Shown one piece after another: positions 6,498 through 14,225 of a stretch of DNA of 27,688 bases. This DNA is from a virus. The position numbers were made by a program, and so were the translations under genes. The notes beneath the pieces were generated by a model, which was not told where the DNA came from, ran no database searches, and saw only the letters and a list, made by a program, of their open reading frames with translations. Location of the stretch: the IMG/VR virus record IMGVR_UViG_3300043313_000532, positions 1-27,688 of that record; one strand, 5' to 3'. Numbering within the stretch: position 1 is the stretch's first letter; each line of letters opens with the position of its first letter.

Positions 6498-7439
6498 GTG
6501 TATATCGCTACTGAGTATTGGCTCCTTGGGTGGGTAGCTGGTTACGTTGATGCTGCCGAAGTTTACCTTGATCTACAAATCAGTAGTGTTGATGTTCTTG
6601 ATAGTACAGATAGTGCTGAAGTTTACTTAGACCTCCAACCAAGTAGTGTAGAAAATGCACAGTACGTTGAAACAGCGGAGGTATATCTTGATCTTCAACC
6701 GTCGGGCACGGATACCGCTCAATATGTCGAAGCGTCTACTGTATATCTTGACTTGCAGCCAAGTGGTACTGACGTTGCTCAGTTTGTGGATGCTGCAACG
6801 GTTGGGCTTCTTTTCACACCTTCAGGAGCAGATGTACTAGCAGCTATTGAAGCTGCCACTGTTTACTTAGACTTACAACCATCGACAACAGTTGAAGAAC
6901 ACACTACATTCGATGCAGCTACGGTTCTTCTATTGTTCACACCATCGGGTACTGAACAACAGCTATTTCAGTACACGGACTCCGATACTTTATATCTAGA
7001 CTTACAGCCAAGTGGAACGGAGCAACATGATATTCCATCAGCAGGATACACAGATTCCGCAACAGCCAGCTTTCGATTTACCATTAATTCCTCAGATGTA
7101 TCCGAATCTATCGAGGCCGCTACCGTCTATTTTGACTTACAACCTAGCGGTACTGAGCAGCAGTTATTCCAGTACATCGACGCAGCTACAGTTCCATTCC
7201 GATTCACAGTAACATCAACTGACCAATTCATTTATACCGATAGCGCAGTTATTTATCTTGATCTTCAAGTTATCACTCTCATTGCACCAACGATGGACTT
7301 GGAGATTGTTGGTATAAGCCGGCGATGGGTTCTACAGACTACAAAGAGATTTACAACGTATGTTGGACTCAGATGGTTACATCAACTGCAACCACAGAAG
7401 CGATTTGAACTAGCAGGCATGAGAAGGTGGGATGCTTAA
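6498..7439 (+). CDS. Fibre-like protein with twelve tandem YLDLQPSG repeats
   Basis: 313 residues starting with GTG; there is no clear ribosome binding site. A short hydrophobic N-terminus (residues 1-15) is followed by twelve ~20-residue units (16-258). From unit 4 on, two forms alternate: type A (TVYLDLQPSG) and type B (LLFTPSG or FRFT). The last ~40 residues place Arg-Trp or Arg-Phe pairs at Trp277, Phe285, Trp293, Phe303 and Trp311. Alternating polar and hydrophobic residues imply repeated beta strands, hence an elongated fibre or solenoid; that is inference. One unit also ends the LamG protein at 3845-4762. The stop overlaps the next gene as TAATG. Confidence 0.7.
   Translation: MYIATEYWLLGWVAGYVDAAEVYLDLQISSVDVLDSTDSAEVYLDLQPSSVENAQYVETAEVYLDLQPSGTDTAQYVEASTVYLDLQPSGTDVAQFVDAATVGLLFTPSGADVLAAIEAATVYLDLQPSTTVEEHTTFDAATVLLLFTPSGTEQQLFQYTDSDTLYLDLQPSGTEQHDIPSAGYTDSATASFRFTINSSDVSESIEAATVYFDLQPSGTEQQLFQYIDAATVPFRFTVTSTDQFIYTDSAVIYLDLQVITLIAPTMDLEIVGISRRWVLQTTKRFTTYVGLRWLHQLQPQKRFELAGMRRWDA
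6543..7271 (+). repeat. Twelve tandem ~60-base coding repeats
   Basis: Units start at residues 16, 37, 56, 76, 96, 117, 138, 159, 184, 205, 226 and 246 of the 6498 gene, with lengths 19-25 residues. The peptide core is far better conserved than the DNA: the same YLDLQ is written with several codon combinations. Units 5, 7, 9 and 11 are type B and units 4, 6, 8, 10 and 12 are type A, giving a higher-order period near 41 residues. Confidence 0.9.
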
Positions 7440-7753
7440 TGGAAATTCTCAAGAAGAATACCGTCGAACCTCTCGTTGTAGATATGCGCGATAGACTAAC
7501 GACCATCACTAACATGTCTACAGTAACTAACCTTAGGTTCGATGTAATCGGTAAAGACCCTGTTACTGAAGCAGATGTAGTTAAGATCAGTAACGGTGTA
7601 CCTACGACAAATGGGATGAAAGTAATTTGCGTGATCGATACATCAACAGGCGGAGGATGGGCAAGCGCAGAATACCGAGTCTATATCAAGTTTACAGACG
7701 GTTCTACGTCACCCATTTTGTTCGCAGGAAAGTTTCGCGTAGAAGATGATTGA
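7439..7753 (+). CDS. Small beta-domain virion protein, paralogue of 4793-5110
   Basis: 104 residues from the ATG at 7439, which overlaps the previous TAA (TAATG) and lies eight bases after GAGAAGG. A GTG at 7427 is in frame but less likely. It matches the 4793-5110 product: FDV at mid-protein, CVIDTSTGGGWASAEYR against CIVDTNVGGVWAEGEYR, and a C-terminal PILFAGKFRVE against RKGPFFFDVIE. Both are preceded by a YLDLQPSG-bearing gene, so a partner role in fibre attachment is inferred. Its end overlaps the large terminase start by eight bases. Confidence 0.7.
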   Translation: MEILKKNTVEPLVVDMRDRLTTITNMSTVTNLRFDVIGKDPVTEADVVKISNGVPTTNGMKVICVIDTSTGGGWASAEYRVYIKFTDGSTSPILFAGKFRVEDD

Positions 7754-9161
7754 TCCAGATAAGCGTAAGTTTCTCTTCAAGAAGTTAGGCTATAGCCCAC
7801 ACTCGCAAGAACAGTGGGATTGCCACGAATCGACACAGCGGTTTCGTATCCTATGCTGTGGGCGCCGTTGGGGTAAAACGACATTCGGTGGAAATGAACT
7901 AACTGTTGCTGCGATGGATCATACTGATCCTGGATACTATTGGATCGTTGGTCCAAACTACGTTCAAGGTGAAAAAGAGTTTCGTGTTCTCTATCATAAC
8001 ATCGTTGTTAAGTTGGGATTGGGGAATAAGGTAAAGAAGCAATACAATGTTGCTCAAGGTCAAATGCGTATCGAGATGCCCTGGGGAACTATCATCGAAG
8101 TGAAATCTGCTGATCGTAAAGATGGTCTACTAGGTGAAGGTCTTAGAGGCGTCATCATGGCAGAGGCAGCAAGGCATGATAAAGATACATGGGAAATGTT
8201 CATTAGACCAGCATTGTCAGATATTAAAACACGAACTAGTGGTGCAAACGAGCGCGGGTGGGCAATCTTCACGTCTACGCCAAGAGGACATAACTGGTTC
8301 CAAGGTTTATGGTTAATGGGACAGATTCAATCTATCCATCCAGATTATGATTCATGGCGCCTTCCGTCTTGGTCGAATAAATTTGTCTATCCCAACGGAA
8401 GAGAAGATAGTGAGATTAAGTTGATTGAAGATACTGTGTCCCCACAGTTCTTCGCACAAGAGATTGCTGCTGAGTTCACTTCATTCGTTGGACGCATCTA
8501 TGATGCATTCGTTCCGAAGGTTCATGTTCCAGAAAAAAGCATACAGTATCAACCTAGTTGGAGAAACTATTGGGTATTCGACTATGGTTTCGCTGATCCG
8601 TTTGTTTGCTTAGATATTATGGTTGATCCTGAAGATAACGTTTATGTGTGGAGAGAGTATCAGGAACGATATCAAGCTACATGGGACCATGCTCATAATC
8701 TTCAGAACCGTGTTAATCCAGAAGGATTCCATGTAGATGCAATGTTTGGTGATCCTCGTGGTGCAGATGCAGCAGCAACTATTGCACTAGTCCTTGGGCA
8801 AGTCTTTTCTGAAGATGTACCAAGAGAACAAGGATATGAAGCAATCCGACGTTGGCTTAAGATTCAGCCCAACGGTAAGCCCAAATTGTTTATAGATCGA
8901 GGTTGTACTGAGCTTATTAGACAGATGGAAATGCTGCATCTAAAGGAAGCTAAGGACGGAAAGAATGCTCCAGAAGAACAGCATGATTACGACGATCACG
9001 GCCCTGACGCACTTAGATATTTCTTCAGTCAATACTTTGTGCTTGGTGCAGGTGCGCGCCTTAGTGACGTGTACTCTGACCTTGGTTTGAAGGGTGAGGC
9101 ATTAACGTACTTTCAGCAACATACACCATTCACAAGACAGACAATTGGGTTCGGAAGGTAA
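7746..9161 (+). CDS. terL: Terminase large subunit (ATPase and nuclease)
   Basis: 471 residues, the usual length. The N-terminal ATPase has a Walker A loop CCGRRWGKTTF (residues 37-47, Lys44) and a Walker B region GVIMAEAARH with catalytic Glu140; the usual Asp before this Glu is Ala139. The coupling motif is FTSTPRGHNWF (175-185). The RNase H-like nuclease domain carries candidate metal-binding acids at Asp279 (FDYGFADP), Asp336 (FGDPRGAD) and Asp417/Asp421 (YDDHGPDALRYF). The protein drives DNA into the prohead at the portal and cuts the concatemer. It overlaps the upstream gene by eight bases and is followed by the portal gene. Confidence 0.95.
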   Translation: MIDPDKRKFLFKKLGYSPHSQEQWDCHESTQRFRILCCGRRWGKTTFGGNELTVAAMDHTDPGYYWIVGPNYVQGEKEFRVLYHNIVVKLGLGNKVKKQYNVAQGQMRIEMPWGTIIEVKSADRKDGLLGEGLRGVIMAEAARHDKDTWEMFIRPALSDIKTRTSGANERGWAIFTSTPRGHNWFQGLWLMGQIQSIHPDYDSWRLPSWSNKFVYPNGREDSEIKLIEDTVSPQFFAQEIAAEFTSFVGRIYDAFVPKVHVPEKSIQYQPSWRNYWVFDYGFADPFVCLDIMVDPEDNVYVWREYQERYQATWDHAHNLQNRVNPEGFHVDAMFGDPRGADAAATIALVLGQVFSEDVPREQGYEAIRRWLKIQPNGKPKLFIDRGCTELIRQMEMLHLKEAKDGKNAPEEQHDYDDHGPDALRYFFSQYFVLGAGARLSDVYSDLGLKGEALTYFQQHTPFTRQTIGFGR

Positions 9162-9164
9162 ATT

Positions 9165-10613
9165 GTGGCAGATAGCTCAGATAAGCGAAACTGGCTAAGT
9201 CGCAGATTGTTCCAGGCTGCCGAATCTCCGGCACCTGATCCAAGAAAGAGAACTACTGGAACCTCGCTAAATGCGAGAGGTTCCGTACCTGTCGAAAAAA
9301 GCGCGATGAGTGAACTAGGTTCATCTCGCGGTGGAGTCACAAGAGACATTGTTCCTGCATTGGGAACAGGCTCGCAAGCTATTCGTATCTATGACCAAAT
9401 GGCGAATAGTGTTGCGTCTGTCGATGTTTCACTTCGTGCCGGTAAGATGCCCATTATGGGTGCGATGTACTTTGTTGATGCTTTCGATGACTCGCCCGAG
9501 TCTGCTGATATTGCAGAGTTCGTAGACTTCAATCTTCTTAGAGGAACAGCAGCACCATTTCTTCTAGTGCTTGAAGATATTCTTCGTATGTACGAATACG
9601 GATATAGTGTCTTTGAGAAAATTTATGAGACTAGAGAATGGGCACCGAAGCGTAGCCGAGCTAACCGTCGTAAATATACGATGTTGAAGAAGCTCGCACC
9701 ACGTCCTACTCCTACGATCAAGAAGATTAACTACGACGACAACGGTGGCCCTCTTAGTGTTGTTCAATCCTCTGTTGATAAGAACAACAAGACGAAAGAT
9801 GTTGAGCTAGATATTTCCAAGCTAATCATCTTCAGCCACAATAAGAAGGGTGGCAATCTAGAAGGTAAGTCAATTCTTCGTACTGCCTATCAGCATTGGT
9901 ACTACGTCGATAACCTCTACAAGATTGATGGTATTCAAAAGGAACGTCACGGTATGGGATTCCCCGTACTAGAGTTGCCAGCTGGATTTACTGATGCTGA
10001 TAAAGCAGCAGCAGAATTGTTAGTTCAGAACATTCGCACTAATGAACATGGTGGAATGGTTCTACCTCCTGGCTTTAAGTTCCATTTTGCAGAACTACCA
10101 GGACAACCCGTTAACGTCATGGAATCGATCGATCACCACAATGGCATGATTATGCTTAACGTGATGGTTCAGTTCCTTATGATGGGTATTCAAGGTACAG
10201 GTAGTGGTGGTAGAGCTACTGCTGGATCGCATCAGGATATGTTCACGAAGTCATTGCGGTATATGGGTAATCTAATCTGTGACTGGATGAACTACTATCT
10301 CGTTCCACAGCTTGTTGCATATAACTTCGATACCGATAGATTCCCGAAACTACAAGTAAGGAACATCGGTGAAACGAAAGACTTGCAACAGTGGGCATCA
10401 GCGATCGCAAATCTTGCTGCACAGAATCTTATCACTCTTGACTATGAGACAGAACAGTGGGTTCGTCAGATTCTCGATTCTCCACCTAAGAAGGGCGGTG
10501 TCCAAACTCCCGAAGCTAACTCAGGTGGCTCTAGCGAGAAGAAAGGTGATGTTGGAACAGACTCAACTGACGCCGGTAATGCTGGCGTACCAACAGATCA
10601 AGCGGGGACATAA
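9165..10613 (+). CDS. Portal protein, DUF935/Mu gp29-like
   Basis: 482 residues, start GTG after GGAAGG. The segment from SVASVDVSLRAG through ADIAEFVDFNLLRG, MYEYGYSVFEKIYE and LIIFSHNKKGGNLEGKSILR is typical of the DUF935 portal family: variable N-terminus, clip region with YGYS/FEK, then a stem and crown. The last ~50 residues are Ser/Gly/Asp-rich and probably disordered. Portals form the dodecameric ring at the capsid vertex through which DNA enters and to which the tail attaches. Order terminase-portal-protease-capsid fits. The TAATG stop/start couples it to the protease gene. Confidence 0.85.
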   Translation: MADSSDKRNWLSRRLFQAAESPAPDPRKRTTGTSLNARGSVPVEKSAMSELGSSRGGVTRDIVPALGTGSQAIRIYDQMANSVASVDVSLRAGKMPIMGAMYFVDAFDDSPESADIAEFVDFNLLRGTAAPFLLVLEDILRMYEYGYSVFEKIYETREWAPKRSRANRRKYTMLKKLAPRPTPTIKKINYDDNGGPLSVVQSSVDKNNKTKDVELDISKLIIFSHNKKGGNLEGKSILRTAYQHWYYVDNLYKIDGIQKERHGMGFPVLELPAGFTDADKAAAELLVQNIRTNEHGGMVLPPGFKFHFAELPGQPVNVMESIDHHNGMIMLNVMVQFLMMGIQGTGSGGRATAGSHQDMFTKSLRYMGNLICDWMNYYLVPQLVAYNFDTDRFPKLQVRNIGETKDLQQWASAIANLAAQNLITLDYETEQWVRQILDSPPKKGGVQTPEANSGGSSEKKGDVGTDSTDAGNAGVPTDQAGT

Positions 10614-12301
10614 TGAAAGACTACAGTAAGATCATTACAGGTATGACTAGTATTCCGTGGATGATTACGGAACCTGCGATGAAACTGATTTGTCAGATCG
10701 TAGAGGAACATATCCACGGTAATATGTCACAAGAAGATATTCGCATTAGATATCAACAGTCACAGCAGGAAAGACAGGATCGCCACAATGGTAAACAAGT
10801 TCGTGGAATTGGCGTTCTTGAAGTAGCAGGTCCAATCTTTCCTAAAGCGAATCTTATGACGGAACTAAGTGGAGCTACATCTATCGAACAGTTCCGTTCT
10901 GACTTTCGTGCAATGATGATGGATGATTCTATTGATGCGATTCTTCTAGACCTAGATAGTCCTGGTGGCGCATCTTCACAGATTTCTGAAATGGCCGCTG
11001 AAATTCGTGCTGCTAGAGAAGTCAAGACTATCTGGGCGCTTGCGAATACTTCAGCAACTTCTGCTGCCTATTATCTAGGTTGTTCAGCAGATAAGATGTT
11101 TGCATCACCGTCATCTTTCGTAGCTAACATTGGTACGATTATGGTGTACCGTGATGATAGTAAGCAGAACGAAATGTTTGGTATCGTAGAAACTCCCATT
11201 GCTTCCAGTAAGATTAAGGCAGTTGGTCATGGACCTCTGGATCAAGAAACAACTGCGTATCTTCAAAGCCTTGTGGATGATACCAATGATGATTTCGTAA
11301 CTGGCGTCGCTCTAGGTCGTAGGGTTAGCGAAGAGACAGTACGTAACGATTATGGCGATGGTGCAGTTATGACAGCAAAACAAGGTTTGGAAGCTGGTGT
11401 AGTTGACGGTGTTGCTGATTTCGATTCGGTAGTCACACAGCTTCTTACTTCTACTTCAACACAAGGAGGCTCTATAGGTCGCGGGGAAAGAGTTGCAGCA
11501 ACTACGGTAATCGTCAATAATGTTAAGCAGACTGACGATCTAGATAAGCAACATGGCGATCCTGGGCCAACAGGTGAACCTATCCCACGCGAACCAGCAG
11601 AGAAAGATGATCCCGCTATTAAGGGAGGTTGGAGGCGTGATACACCACCGCCACCTGCACCACAACAAACTAATGAAGGAGGGTTAGACAATATGGATCA
11701 CGAGCAGCTAGTTGCTCTCGCTAGTGCGCTTGGCGTAGACATTGGCGAGGACGACGATGATGCAACGATCTACACTAATGTTCTGGAAGCAGCTAGTGAT
11801 GTTGAGCCACTGATTACTGCTACGGCAGAGTCACGTGACTTCGCTAGAGACTATCCTGAGCAGGCTGCACGTATGCTCGAACTTGAAAACACTAATCGAG
11901 AGAGTCGTGCAGATCAGTTCGCAAGTGAATTTGAAAGTGTTACTAGGGAAATCGGTGAGGGCGATGATAAGAAAACCAAGACGTTTGGTTATTCTGCTCT
12001 TATGGTTTCCAAGATCAAGGAAGCTCATGTTAAGATCGCTGCGCGTTCGTTCACGCATGAGGATCTTTCGGGACTTCTTAATACTGCATTCGATAGCGTA
12101 GTTGATCTAGATGAAGATGGTTCCTCTCGTATGATTGAGAAGAAGCCATTTGATTCTAATGCAAGTAGGCAGGAAGTACGCAAGCAGTTCGCTGATCTAG
12201 TAAGCGAAATTCGTAATGAAGATAATCTATCCCGTAGAGAAGCAATTGCAGAAGCAGCGCGGCGTGAGCCTGAGCTTGCCAAAGCATATGCGAGCAAGTA
12301 G
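10613..12301 (+). CDS. Prohead protease of the S49 (SppA/lambda C) type fused to scaffold
   Basis: 562 residues. Residues ~60-285 form a Clp-fold S49 peptidase: LLDLDSPGG (111-119), the nucleophile Ser150 in TSATSAAYYLG, and the likely general base Lys202 (or Lys200) in SSKIKAVGHGPL. The Ser-Lys distance of 52 matches bacterial SppA. A linker rich in Pro and charge (305-360) follows. Residues 361-562 are acidic and helical, as expected for a scaffold. An in-frame internal start at 11693 would make the scaffold alone. The enzyme would assemble inside the prohead and degrade the scaffold before packaging, as lambda C does. No frameshift or lost catalytic residue is seen. Confidence 0.9.
   Translation: MKDYSKIITGMTSIPWMITEPAMKLICQIVEEHIHGNMSQEDIRIRYQQSQQERQDRHNGKQVRGIGVLEVAGPIFPKANLMTELSGATSIEQFRSDFRAMMMDDSIDAILLDLDSPGGASSQISEMAAEIRAAREVKTIWALANTSATSAAYYLGCSADKMFASPSSFVANIGTIMVYRDDSKQNEMFGIVETPIASSKIKAVGHGPLDQETTAYLQSLVDDTNDDFVTGVALGRRVSEETVRNDYGDGAVMTAKQGLEAGVVDGVADFDSVVTQLLTSTSTQGGSIGRGERVAATTVIVNNVKQTDDLDKQHGDPGPTGEPIPREPAEKDDPAIKGGWRRDTPPPPAPQQTNEGGLDNMDHEQLVALASALGVDIGEDDDDATIYTNVLEAASDVEPLITATAESRDFARDYPEQAARMLELENTNRESRADQFASEFESVTREIGEGDDKKTKTFGYSALMVSKIKEAHVKIAARSFTHEDLSGLLNTAFDSVVDLDEDGSSRMIEKKPFDSNASRQEVRKQFADLVSEIRNEDNLSRREAIAEAARREPELAKAYASK
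11676..11683 (+). promoter_or_regulatory. Internal ribosome binding site for the scaffold
   Basis: AAGGAGGG inside the protease coding sequence, ten bases before an in-frame ATG at the boundary between linker and scaffold domain. It is one of the best matches to the 16S anti-Shine-Dalgarno in the window. Confidence 0.7.
11693..12301 (+). CDS. Scaffold protein made from an internal start (lambda Nu3-like)
   Basis: 202 residues from ATG 11693, in frame within the protease gene (codon 361). A strong ribosome binding site, AAGGAGGG at 11676-11683, sits ten bases upstream within the linker, where it is not needed for the longer protein. The product begins MDHEQLVALASALG, has an acidic stretch GEDDDDAT, and then long charged helices typical of scaffolds, ending EPELAKAYASK. 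In lambda the scaffold Nu3 is likewise produced from an in-frame start within gene C. Independent expression is inferred from this site. Confidence 0.7.
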   Translation: MDHEQLVALASALGVDIGEDDDDATIYTNVLEAASDVEPLITATAESRDFARDYPEQAARMLELENTNRESRADQFASEFESVTREIGEGDDKKTKTFGYSALMVSKIKEAHVKIAARSFTHEDLSGLLNTAFDSVVDLDEDGSSRMIEKKPFDSNASRQEVRKQFADLVSEIRNEDNLSRREAIAEAARREPELAKAYASK

Positions 12302-12321
12302 GAAAGGAGGAATAACGAACA

Positions 12322-12720
12322 ATGCCTTCAGCTACTAGTAATCAGGTACTTACTAAGGGCTTCGCTGTGCCTGCTGCAACAGTTATCGTTAAGGGTCGTG
12401 CAGTTAAGCTAAGTGGAGTTGCAGAAGAGATCACACCTGTTACAGCAGTAACCGATCCCGTTATCGGCATTGCGGTATTTGATGTATCTTCCGCAGAGCA
12501 GGCAAAGGGTAAGGGTGCAACTGTTGTTGTTATGGGTGAAGCAGTAATGGAAGCATCTGCCGTTATTGATGAAGGAAACCTAATTGCTCCATCAGCTAAC
12601 GGTAGGGCACAGGTTGCTGTTTCTACTAACCGAGTAATCGGTATTGCAATGGAACCAGCTTCAGGTGCAGGCAAGTATTTCAAAATTCAACTAAGTCTAC
12701 CCGGCACGATTCTGGCGTAG
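12322..12720 (+). CDS. Capsid decoration (cement) protein, DUF2190-like
   Basis: 132 residues, small and beta-rich, with no Cys and almost no aromatic residues. The order VLTKGFAVPAATVIVKGRAVKL, then VTDPVIGIAVFDVSS, then GATVVVMGEAVMEAS and NRVIGIAMEPAS follows the DUF2190-type head decoration fold, in which a trimer sits on capsid threefold sites. Position between protease/scaffold and major capsid protein is standard for this role. A very strong ribosome binding site (AAAGGAGGAA, 12303-12312) fits a protein needed in hundreds of copies. Confidence 0.8.
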   Translation: MPSATSNQVLTKGFAVPAATVIVKGRAVKLSGVAEEITPVTAVTDPVIGIAVFDVSSAEQAKGKGATVVVMGEAVMEASAVIDEGNLIAPSANGRAQVAVSTNRVIGIAMEPASGAGKYFKIQLSLPGTILA

Positions 12721-12738
12721 GAAGGGAGGGAAAACTAA

Positions 12739-13746
12739 ATGCCAATGTACGATCCAGGCGCGCTGTATACCGATCCGATTCTTACGGATTTCTCGACAGG
12801 CTATCAGTCGCCTCTATTCTATGCTCTACGACTACTTCCCGAAACGCCGGTAAATACTCAGTCAGGTATTTATCGTGTATGGGATCGTTCTAACCGTGTA
12901 TGGTTCCAGTCTCGTCGTGAACCCGGTTCTGTTGCTAATGAGGTTCGTGGTGGGAAGTGGAGCACAGATACATTCAAGACCGTACAGCACGCACTACAGG
13001 CTGCTGTTGCAGATGAAGAGGATATGGAGCTACAGTCTCAGGGTGGTTATGCTAATCCTGCCTTCGGTGGAGATTTCGATATTAACCCACACGAAGATGC
13101 TGCTGCTCTTGTGTTCGATTCACTACAGCTAGAGCATGAGCTAACGGCTGCTACGCTACTTCGCAATACCGCAACATATCCTGCTGGACATACTATCACG
13201 CTACTTACGGCAGATCAGTGGGATAACTATGCAGGTGCAACTTCCAATCCGATTGACATTCTTCGTGCAGCACTTCTGAAGGTTGAATCGAAGATTGGTC
13301 GTAAACCTAATCGTCTACTAATGAGCACTTTCGGTCAGACGTGGCTAGAGAACCATCCTGATATGGTTGCACGTTTCACTAACTTCACGCTTGCTGATCC
13401 AGAAGCATTCCTTAAGCTAACTGGTTTCGAGGGTGAAATTATTCTAGTTCAGGATGACTGGTACAACGCGAACGATATTCTAGAAGCAACTGAATCACTT
13501 ACTGCCATTTGGGGTAAGGACGTTATTCTTGCATACGTCAATCCTCAGATGACTCTTCGTGATCTTTCGTTCGGTAAGACATTCGCGCAAATCTATCCCG
13601 ATGGTTCAACACGGCCTACGGATCGTTGGCGTGAAGAGAGTCGTATGTCCGATATGGTGAGAACACATTGGAAGTGGGATTTGAAGATTACTTCTTCCAT
13701 TGCTGGTTATCTCATCAAGGACGCATTCGGATCGACGGCTTGGTAA
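12739..13746 (+). CDS. Major capsid protein
   Basis: 335 residues, acidic, with the lengths and motifs of an HK97-fold capsid protein of the family found with DUF935 portals and DUF2190 decoration proteins: N-terminal arm ending in GKWSTDTFKTVQHALQAAVADEE, a long helical spine with EDAAALVFDSLQLEHELTAA, the P-domain region KPNRLLMSTFGQTWLENHPD and the C-terminal WKWDLKITSSIAGYLIKD. A good ribosome binding site (AAGGGAGGG, 12722-12730) precedes the ATG. Leucine codons are strongly skewed: 16 of 33 are CTA and 13 are CTT. Confidence 0.9.
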   Translation: MPMYDPGALYTDPILTDFSTGYQSPLFYALRLLPETPVNTQSGIYRVWDRSNRVWFQSRREPGSVANEVRGGKWSTDTFKTVQHALQAAVADEEDMELQSQGGYANPAFGGDFDINPHEDAAALVFDSLQLEHELTAATLLRNTATYPAGHTITLLTADQWDNYAGATSNPIDILRAALLKVESKIGRKPNRLLMSTFGQTWLENHPDMVARFTNFTLADPEAFLKLTGFEGEIILVQDDWYNANDILEATESLTAIWGKDVILAYVNPQMTLRDLSFGKTFAQIYPDGSTRPTDRWREESRMSDMVRTHWKWDLKITSSIAGYLIKDAFGSTAW

Positions 13747-13772
13747 TACAGGAGAAAGGTAGATAACAACAG

Positions 13773-14225
13773 ATGCCTAGAGCACGTAGGACACGTAAAC
13801 CTGCACGCAAGAAGAGCGGATTCTACGCTTGGACTGATATTCACAACGGCGGTGAAACAAAGGAAGTGCGTGGACGTACTCTCGTCGTTGATCGTAACAT
13901 GGTTAAACTAGGTGATCCTGTTAGTCAGGATGATCTAGGTGTAACAGACGAAGAGTGGGATCATCTTCTAGAGGGTGGAAGTATTCGTGATTATCCTCTT
14001 CCTGAGGGAATTGGCGAGAACGAATCACCTTCTGCATATGTAACAAGAATGCAAGCAGAGAGACAGGAGCTTGATCCTGATACTCTTCTAAAGATGAATG
14101 CTGCACTTGAGGTTCCTGCTCCACAGCCTACTGAAGAAGCTGAAGTAGAGGAACCACCTACTACAGAAGAAGCACATGAAGCAATTGCAGCAGATGTACC
14201 GCCGGGAGAGGCATCGGATAAGTAA
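13773..14225 (+). CDS. Head-associated hypothetical protein, basic N-terminus and acidic tail
   Basis: 150 residues. The first 16 are basic (RARRTRKPARKKSG); residues 50-80 include SQDDLGVTDEEWDHLLEGGSI, a short helix seen in small proteins encoded after major capsid genes; the last ~40 are Glu/Pro/Thr-rich and likely disordered. It lies between capsid and connector genes and couples to the latter via TAATG. A minor head or connector-associated protein is plausible; no catalytic motif is seen. Confidence 0.6.
   Translation: MPRARRTRKPARKKSGFYAWTDIHNGGETKEVRGRTLVVDRNMVKLGDPVSQDDLGVTDEEWDHLLEGGSIRDYPLPEGIGENESPSAYVTRMQAERQELDPDTLLKMNAALEVPAPQPTEEAEVEEPPTTEEAHEAIAADVPPGEASDK

Noticed and set aside
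6543-7271. Regular ~60-base repeats that could be taken for a CRISPR array
   Set aside because: The repeats are translated in one open frame, vary in length and differ at silent sites; there are no identical direct repeats with unique spacers.
11350-11691. 113-codon minus-strand frame in the protease gene
   Set aside because: It is rich in Ser, Pro and Cys, opposes the protease linker, and has no support from neighbours or start signals.
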